Source of the DNA: HKCCE3408 sp038530555 | Lineage (GTDB): Bacteria > Pseudomonadota > Alphaproteobacteria > Rhodobacterales > Rhodobacteraceae | Reading direction: 5' to 3' | Assembly: GCA_038530555.1 (NCBI GenBank) | Contig: JBCBCN010000004.1 | Span: 62,001 to 126,000, forward strand | DNA length: 64,000 nucleotides | Shown here: piece after piece, positions 60,460-64,000 of the stretch | How positions within the stretch are numbered: the first letter of the stretch is position 1 | Layout of the letters: the number at the start of each line of letters is the position of its first letter | Program-made: the position numbers and the translations under genes | Notes under the pieces: model-generated | What the model was told of the DNA's origin: nothing | Seen by the model: only the letters and a program-made list of their open reading frames with translations | Databases searched by the model: none

Positions 60460-61281
60460 ATGGCCTATCCCCCCTCTCCCGGCGGTTTGCCGCCGCAAAC
60501 CGCCCTGATGAGCCGCCGCGCTCTCTTTACCGACACCCATGCCGTGATCCCGCGCGGCACCATGACCGATATCGTCACGAGCTTTTGGCCGGGCTGGCGC
60601 AACAGCCGGGCCTGGGTTCTGGCCCGCCCGCTGACGGGCTTTGCGGAAACCTTCACCCAAGCCATCGTCGAGGTCGGCCCGGGCGGCGGCGCCGAAAAGG
60701 CCGAGCTGGAGCCAGATGGCGAGAGCGTCCTGTTCGTCACCGAGGGCCAGGTGACGCTCCACGGGCCCTCGACCAGCGCTTTCCTGTTGCCGGGCTCCTA
60801 CGCCTACCAGCCGCCGGGCTATGACTGGTCGCTTACCAACGAAAGCAAGCAAAAGGCGGTGATGACGCTGATCCGCAAAGCCTATCAGAGGGTGCCGGGC
60901 ATCGCGCCGCCCCAGCCGGTGATCGTGCATGAGGCCGAGATCGAGCCGGAATACCTCCTCGACAGCGCCGGGGCCTGGGGCACAAAGCGCTTTGTCGATC
61001 CAACCGATCTGGCCCATGACATGCATGTCAATATCGTGGAGTTCCTGCCGGGCGGGACGATCCCCTTTCCCGAGACCCATGTGATGGAGCACGGCATCTA
61101 CGTGCTGGAGGGGACCGGGACGTATATGCTCAATCAGACCCATGTGCAGGTGGAAGCCGGGGATTTCCTTTGGCTGCGCGCCTTTTGCCCGCAGGCCTGC
61201 ACCGCCTCGGGGCCGGGCCGGTTCCGGTACTTGTTATATAAGGACGTCAACCGCGCGATGCCGCTCAAGCTTGGGCGCTAG
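60460..61281 (+). CDS. allE: (S)-ureidoglycine aminohydrolase
   Basis: 273 residues, two cupin domains as in AllE/YlbA. The Mn-binding set is in the C-terminal cupin (PETHVMEHGIYVLEGTGTYML, and His/Gln in GDFLWLRAFCPQ). It releases ammonia from ureidoglycine in purine/allantoin breakdown, leading to ureidoglycolate and then glyoxylate. ATG 60460 is chosen; ATG 60451 is also possible. Its neighbours use glyoxylate: the bhc locus begins nine bases past its stop on the other strand. Confidence 0.85.
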   Translation: MAYPPSPGGLPPQTALMSRRALFTDTHAVIPRGTMTDIVTSFWPGWRNSRAWVLARPLTGFAETFTQAIVEVGPGGGAEKAELEPDGESVLFVTEGQVTLHGPSTSAFLLPGSYAYQPPGYDWSLTNESKQKAVMTLIRKAYQRVPGIAPPQPVIVHEAEIEPEYLLDSAGAWGTKRFVDPTDLAHDMHVNIVEFLPGGTIPFPETHVMEHGIYVLEGTGTYMLNQTHVQVEAGDFLWLRAFCPQACTASGPGRFRYLLYKDVNRAMPLKLGR

Positions 61282-61289
61282 GCCATCAA

Positions 61290-62132
61290 TCAGGCCCTCG
61301 CCTCGCCGCCCAGCGCCTTTGTCAGGTCGGCCGCCGCCCGCTGCACCGCGCTGCCGATCTGCGAGAGGCGCGCCACGTCAATGCGCGGTGTCGGGCCGGA
61401 AACTGAGATCCCCGCCACCGCCTGACCGAAGGCATCAAAAACCGGCGCCGCGATACAGCGCATGCCGAGCGTTTTCTCTTCGTTGTCGATCGCATAGCCC
61501 CGCTCCCGGATCTGGGCCAGATCCTCAGCCAAGAGATCGAAATCGGTGCGGGTGTTGATCGTAAAGCGCTCGGGCGGATGGGCGGCCATGAGGCGGGCGA
61601 TTTCTTCGTCCTGCATCTGCGACAACAGCACCTTGCCAATGCCCGAGGCATGCAGCGGCGACAGCGTGCCGGGCGGAAAAAAGGCCCGGATGCTCTCATG
61701 GGTCTCGATCTGGGCCACGAAGAGCACTTCCGCCCCGCGCGCCACGCCCAAATTGGCGGTCTCCCCCGTCTCCATCATCAAGGCGCGCAAGATCGGCCGA
61801 GCCCGGTCGAGCATCGCCGTGCGGCGCAAAAACCGCGCGCCGATCACAAAGGCCTGGGGTCCGATCCACCAAAGCTGCTCAACCGGGTCGAACTCCACGA
61901 TGCCGCGCGCCTCTAACGTCACCAGCACACGGTAAACAGTGGCCGCCGATTGCCCCAGCCCGTCGGCGATCTCACTCAGGCCCCTGCCCTGGTGCTGGCT
62001 CAGGTCTTCCAGGATCGCCATCGCACGGTCGAGCGATTTGACGGTATTCTGCTCGGTCTTATCGTGCCAATCGCGCGGCCTGCCACGGCTGGCCTTGCTG
62101 GAAGGTGGCTTATTTTCGGGCGCTTCAGGCAT
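61290..62132 (-). CDS. bhcR: IclR-family regulator of the beta-hydroxyaspartate cycle
   Basis: 280 residues. An IclR winged-helix N-terminus (LSEIADGLGQSAATVYRVLVTLEARG) is followed by the effector-binding domain (GETANLGVARGAEVLFVAQ, GIGKVLLSQM, RCIAAPVFDAFGQAVAGISVSGP). It is divergent from bhcA. In Paracoccus the regulator at this position, BhcR, responds to glyoxylate. Candidate operator sites lie between it and bhcA. Confidence 0.88.
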   Translation of the reverse strand: MPEAPENKPPSSKASRGRPRDWHDKTEQNTVKSLDRAMAILEDLSQHQGRGLSEIADGLGQSAATVYRVLVTLEARGIVEFDPVEQLWWIGPQAFVIGARFLRRTAMLDRARPILRALMMETGETANLGVARGAEVLFVAQIETHESIRAFFPPGTLSPLHASGIGKVLLSQMQDEEIARLMAAHPPERFTINTRTDFDLLAEDLAQIRERGYAIDNEEKTLGMRCIAAPVFDAFGQAVAGISVSGPTPRIDVARLSQIGSAVQRAAADLTKALGGEARA

Positions 62133-62147
62133 CGTAATAACTATTTA

Positions 62148-62162
62148 TGAAAGTCAATTTCA
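62148..62162. promoter_or_regulatory. Candidate BhcR operator 1
   Basis: TGAAA-GTCAA-TTTCA, arms of five with a five-base spacer, 16 bases from the bhcR start. Confidence 0.5.
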
Positions 62163-62172
62163 CAATATGAAA
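62158..62172. promoter_or_regulatory. Candidate BhcR operator 2, overlapping the first
   Basis: TTTCA-CAATA-TGAAA; shares TTTCA with operator 1, so the two form a tandem array. Confidence 0.45.
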
Positions 62173-62214
62173 AATTCAAACCGCTGACAAGGCTTGTTTT
62201 TTTCCTACAGGGTG

Positions 62215-62237
62215 TTTTTGAAAAACGATTTCAAAAA
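62215..62237. promoter_or_regulatory. Candidate BhcR operator 3
   Basis: TTTTTGAAA and TTTCAAAAA, perfect nine-base arms around a five-base spacer, 57 bases upstream of bhcA. Confidence 0.55.
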
Positions 62238-62293
62238 AGTTTCTCCGAGACTGGAAGCAAGTTACCCAAGTGGAAATTCAGGAGAAAACCGCC

Positions 62294-63484
62294 ATGAGCC
62301 TTCAACATCCCGTCTTCATTCCAGGCCCCACCAACATCCCCGAGCGGCTGCGCAAGGCCTGCGATATCCCGACGATGGACCATCGCTCGGCTGCGTTTGC
62401 CGATGTGCTCAATCCGGCCCTCGAAGGCGTAAAGCGCGTGCTTAAGACCGAAACCGGCAGCGTGGTGGTTTTTCCGGGCTCGGGCACCGGCGGCTGGGAA
62501 GCGGCGATCACCAACACGCTGAACGCGGGTGACAAGGTCGTTGCGGGTTGCAACGGCACATTCTCGACCCGTTGGATTGATCTGTGCCAGCGCCACGGCC
62601 TCAACGTGGAAATTATCGATGTGCCATGGGGCGACGGGCTACCTGCTCAGGCCTATGAGGAGATCCTGCGCTCCGACAAAGACCACCAGATCAAGGCGGT
62701 GATGACCACCCATAACGAGACCGCCACTGGCGTGAAGAGCGATATCGCGGCGATCCGCGCGGCCATGGATGCGGCCGGTCACCCGGCGCTTTTGATGGTC
62801 GATGGCGTGAGCTCCATCGGGTCCATGCCCTTTGAGTTCGACGCATGGGGCGTGGATGTGGCCGTGACCGGTTCTCAAAAGGGCTTCATGCTGCCCGCGG
62901 GCCTCGCCATCATGGGCTTCAGTGAGAAGGCCGTGGCGATGACCGAAACCGCCACGCTCCACCGCACGTATTTCGACATCCGCGATATGTTTGGCGGCTA
63001 TGCGGGCAACTCCTATCCCTATACGCCCTCGATCGGCCTGATGAATGGCTTGGCCGAGGCTTGCCGGATGCTGGAAGAGGAAGGTTTGGAGAATGTCTTT
63101 GCCCGGCATACACGCCTTGCCGAAGGTGTGCGCGCGGCGGTCCATGCCTGGGGCATGACGCCCTGCGCCAACGCGCCGGAGTTTTACTCCGACACCGTGA
63201 CCGCGATCCGAACGCCCGAGGGCTTCGATGCGGGGCTAATCCCGCCCCACGCGGCCAACACCTATGGCGTCGCGTTCGGCGGGGGTCTCGGCAAGGTCCA
63301 AGGCAAGGTGTTCCGCATCGGACATTTGGGCATGTTGTCTGACGTGATGGTCCTGACCGGCCTGGCCACGGCGGAGATGGTGATGGCCGATCTTGGCCTC
63401 GACATCACGCTGGGCTCGGGCGTTGCGGCCGCGCAGGAGCATTTCCGACACTCGACCGGCACCAGCCTGCGGGCAGTGGCGTAA
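62294..63484 (+). CDS. bhcA: L-aspartate-glyoxylate aminotransferase
   Basis: 396 residues, class V PLP aminotransferase. The PLP Lys is in VTGSQKGFMLPAG (about residue 197). FPGSGTGGWEAAITN, TTHNETATGVKSD and LLMVDGVSSIGS are family marks. BhcA moves the amino group of aspartate to glyoxylate, giving glycine and oxaloacetate, and feeds the beta-hydroxyaspartate cycle. ATG 62294 has GGAG nine bases upstream. Confidence 0.92.
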   Translation: MSLQHPVFIPGPTNIPERLRKACDIPTMDHRSAAFADVLNPALEGVKRVLKTETGSVVVFPGSGTGGWEAAITNTLNAGDKVVAGCNGTFSTRWIDLCQRHGLNVEIIDVPWGDGLPAQAYEEILRSDKDHQIKAVMTTHNETATGVKSDIAAIRAAMDAAGHPALLMVDGVSSIGSMPFEFDAWGVDVAVTGSQKGFMLPAGLAIMGFSEKAVAMTETATLHRTYFDIRDMFGGYAGNSYPYTPSIGLMNGLAEACRMLEEEGLENVFARHTRLAEGVRAAVHAWGMTPCANAPEFYSDTVTAIRTPEGFDAGLIPPHAANTYGVAFGGGLGKVQGKVFRIGHLGMLSDVMVLTGLATAEMVMADLGLDITLGSGVAAAQEHFRHSTGTSLRAVA

Positions 63485-63517
63485 GCCCCGAAAGGAAAAC
63501 GCCCCGAAAGGAAAAAC
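63485..63517 (+). repeat. Tandem-duplicated leader before bhcB
   Basis: GCCCCGAAAGGAAAAC and GCCCCGAAAGGAAAAAC in tandem (63485-63500, 63501-63517). Each copy carries an AAGG ribosome-binding core; only the second is next to the ATG. Confidence 0.75.
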
Positions 63518-63520
63518 GCC

Positions 63521-64000
63521 ATGAAAGACCTCTCTCCCTCCCCCACGATCCCGAGTTTCGAGGATATGCGCGCGGCCCATCACAGGATTCGCCCCTATAT
63601 CCACGAGACGCCGATCCTGACCTCGAGCTACTTTAACGACGAGGTTGGCGCCGAGCTGTTCTTCAAATGTGAGAACTTCCAAAAAGCGGGCGCCTTCAAA
63701 GTGCGCGGCGCAAGCAACGCGGTCTTTGGTCTATCCGATGAGGAGGCCAAGGCCGGCGTCTGCACCCATTCCTCGGGCAATCACGCCCTGTCGCTGAGCT
63801 ATGCGGCCGGACGGCGCGGCATCCCCTGCAACGTGGTCATGCCCCGCACAGCACCCGAGGCCAAAAAGGCCGCAGTGCGCGGCTATGGCGGCACCATCAC
63901 GGAATGTGAGCCTTCGACCACCAGCCGCGAGGCGGTCTTTGCTGAGGTTCAGGCCGCGACGGGTGGCAATTTCGTACATCCCTATAACGATGCACGCGTG
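63521..64000 (+). CDS. bhcB: beta-hydroxyaspartate dehydratase (truncated by window edge)
   Basis: 160 codons of a Ser/Thr-dehydratase-like PLP enzyme: KCENFQKAGAFKVRGASNA with the PLP Lys, and THSSGNHALSLSYAAGRRG. Next to bhcA this is BhcB, which converts beta-hydroxyaspartate to iminosuccinate. The remaining genes (bhcC, bhcD) should follow beyond the window. ATG 63521 follows the duplicated leader. Confidence 0.9.
   Translation, partial: MKDLSPSPTIPSFEDMRAAHHRIRPYIHETPILTSSYFNDEVGAELFFKCENFQKAGAFKVRGASNAVFGLSDEEAKAGVCTHSSGNHALSLSYAAGRRGIPCNVVMPRTAPEAKKAAVRGYGGTITECEPSTTSREAVFAEVQAATGGNFVHPYNDARV

Noticed and set aside
1..64000. CRISPR arrays, rRNA genes, complete insertion sequences and prophage genes
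   Set aside because: None seen; short tandem repeats present are not of CRISPR form and no transposase or integrase was recognised.

Overview
The window is GC-rich, tightly packed DNA from an alphaproteobacterium, very probably a Rhodobacterales / Roseobacter-group member. The signs are a beta-hydroxyaspartate cycle locus (bhcR-bhcA-bhcB), a DUF4167 gene next to prmC-prfA, an alphaproteobacterial LexA box (GAAC-N7-GAAC), a stand-alone corrinoid protein of the type used in the split methionine synthase of Phaeobacter, many ATGA/GTGA gene overlaps, and a dispersed intergenic GAGTATTTT...GAAAA repeat familiar from this order. No complete transposon, prophage, CRISPR array or rRNA operon was seen.

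Layout. 0-12 kb is mostly housekeeping: a partial radical SAM gene behind a LexA box, a corrinoid protein, a phosphoesterase, an EamA exporter, a DUF1638 protein, SufE, a tRNA with CAT anticodon, purM-purN, RNase D, a histidine kinase, a metallo-hydrolase and tRNA-Asn. At 11.4-12.0 kb lies a class III alcohol dehydrogenase gene that has lost its middle in frame, including the cofactor domain.

12.1-35.2 kb is the unusual part. A long minus-strand set of genes (about 31.5 down to 12.9 kb, nearly all overlapping or a few bases apart) encodes a Tad/Flp-type machine: two TadA-like ATPases (one with an N-terminal FHA-like domain), TadB, TadC, CpaB, TadE/TadF/TadG-like pseudopilins, a TadV-type prepilin peptidase and four tiny Flp-like proteins that begin directly at what would be the mature pilin N-terminus. 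Fused into the same run are an FHA-TM protein, a pseudokinase-TM-coiled-coil-FGE protein, a caspase-like protease, a pseudocaspase that has lost both catalytic residues, and an OmpA-family protein. No secretin and no TadZ are present. Divergently transcribed on the plus strand are two small proteins, a lipoprotein and a third caspase with Sel1 repeats. I infer a pilus-like or secretion apparatus coupled to phospho-recognition and caspase proteolysis. This is the best candidate for an undescribed system.

35.4-41.3 kb holds a periplasmic sensor-like protein with a chemoreceptor, a gene-poor stretch with a candidate MITE, a TfoX C-terminal-domain protein and a membrane-anchored CAP-domain protein. 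41.5-59.2 kb is core again: ndk with a textbook terminator, an ABC-F ATPase, two PH-like membrane proteins, marC, an aspartic protease, holC-pepA, the outer-membrane biogenesis block lptF-lptG-lptD-surA-pdxA-rsmA, and DUF4167/prmC/prfA. 59.2-64 kb has DUF1499, MarR, a ureidoglycine aminohydrolase and the divergent bhcR / bhcAB locus for glyoxylate assimilation. Three TGAAA-N5-TTTCA-type inverted repeats lie between bhcR and bhcA. The last gene (bhcB) runs off the window.
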